Positions 41,337 to 41,697 of a stretch of DNA of 41,697 nt are shown here, one piece after another (positions within the stretch are counted from its first letter, which is position 1; every line of letters begins with the position of its first letter). Location of the stretch: NCBI GenBank assembly GCA_036276115.1, contig DATBEM010000210.1:1-41697 (forward strand), written 5' to 3'. Position numbers and translations under genes: made by a program. This DNA is from Trebonia sp036276115 (GTDB lineage Bacteria; Actinomycetota; Actinomycetes; Streptosporangiales; Streptosporangiaceae). The notes under the pieces were generated by a model. It was not told the DNA's origin. It ran no database searches and worked only from the letters and a program-made list of their open reading frames with translations.

Positions 41337-41697
41337 TGCCGGTTACCGCGTGCCGCCTGAGCGCGGTGCCGAGTAAGTTCTTTGCCGAGTAAGTTCTTTG
41401 CCGAGCAACTGCGGTGCCGAGTAACTGCAGCGCTAGGCAACTAAAGCGCCCGACAGCTACGATGCTGCGCGACGCGGTACTTAACCCGCGAAGTGCTCGA
41501 TGGACGCGCTGCTCAATGATCGCAGTGCTCGAAGGAGACGGCGCTCGATGATCGCAACGCTCGATAGACACGGTGCTCGACGGACACGGCGCTCGATGAT
41601 CGCAGTGCTCGATAGACACGGTGCTCGACGGGCGCGGCGCTGAATGAAGTGCTCAGTGAACGCGGCACTCAGTGAACGCGGCACTCAGTGAACGCGG
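41337..41697. repeat. Degenerate 16-bp tandem repeat array
   Basis: About 20 units with 16-bp spacing run to the window edge. The left part has units such as GCCGAGTAAGTTCTTT (two identical, from about 41375), the centre GCTCGATGATCGCAGT-like units, and the right end three nearly identical units based on GCTCAGTGAACGCGGC. One unit near 41640 is shortened to 12 bp. Because 16 is not a multiple of 3, long open frames across it are artefacts of the periodicity. The array probably continues outside the window. Confidence 0.88.

Noticed and set aside
41275..41619. A minus-strand open frame with a 16-residue repeated protein sequence
   Set aside because: The 16-bp array yields a 48-bp, 16-codon period in every frame, so the repeated peptide is a by-product. 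There is no independent evidence of translation.

Overview
The window is about 41.7 kb of very GC-rich DNA with GTG and TTG starts, ATGA-type overlaps and purine-rich ribosome binding sites. It carries a SepX/GlpR-type membrane protein, a Ruc-type FmdB protein under a CIRCE site, DUF222-HNH and actinobacterial form I CO dehydrogenase genes. This points to a filamentous or soil actinobacterium, perhaps near Streptosporangiales; the genus is a guess. It looks chromosomal, with one possibly mobile patch near 30-33 kb.

Region 1 (1-9.9 kb) is housekeeping and cell division. It holds the 3' part of a PAS-GGDEF-EAL c-di-GMP protein, two GNAT acetyltransferases, a SepX/GlpR-like membrane protein, mog-moaC-glp, galU, a 5-formyltetrahydrofolate cyclo-ligase, an FmdB/Ruc-like chaperone behind a CIRCE operator, and a methylthioadenosine phosphorylase. 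The order resembles the Rv0991c-Rv0996 neighbourhood of Mycobacterium tuberculosis. Region 2 (9.9-15.3 kb) is an araB-araD-araA operon with ATGA coupling. It is transcribed away from a LacI-type regulator, with LacI-like operators between them.

Region 3 (15.3-27.6 kb) is the core: two complete form I aerobic CO dehydrogenase sets (coxM-coxS-coxL) arranged divergently around a LysR-type (CutR-like) regulator. The right-hand set is preceded by a small unknown protein. It is followed by an XdhC-YHS fusion, coxG, and five consecutive small single-pass membrane proteins. CO electrons would flow from the Mo-Cu site in CoxL through the FeS clusters of CoxS and the FAD of CoxM to quinone, with CoxG helping at the membrane. 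Molybdopterin genes lie in region 1 of the same window.

Region 4 (27.6-35.5 kb) holds a Kup potassium transporter, a MarR regulator, a DUF222-HNH protein and a GIY-YIG-like protein, then the CODH maturation pair coxD-coxE with a small upstream gene. That small gene is preceded by two tandem 77-bp repeats, each encoding a coupled 26-residue micro-ORF. Region 5 (35.6-41.7 kb) has a TPP-riboswitch-controlled NCS1 permease (CytX-like), a TetR regulator, a cupin and an alpha/beta hydrolase that share operator-like palindromes, and a short Rho factor. Upstream of rho is a degenerate 16-bp tandem array running off the window end.

A recurring oddity is that several gene 3' ends, with their stop codons, are duplicated just downstream (lysR, two of the small membrane genes, and the cupin/hydrolase junction).
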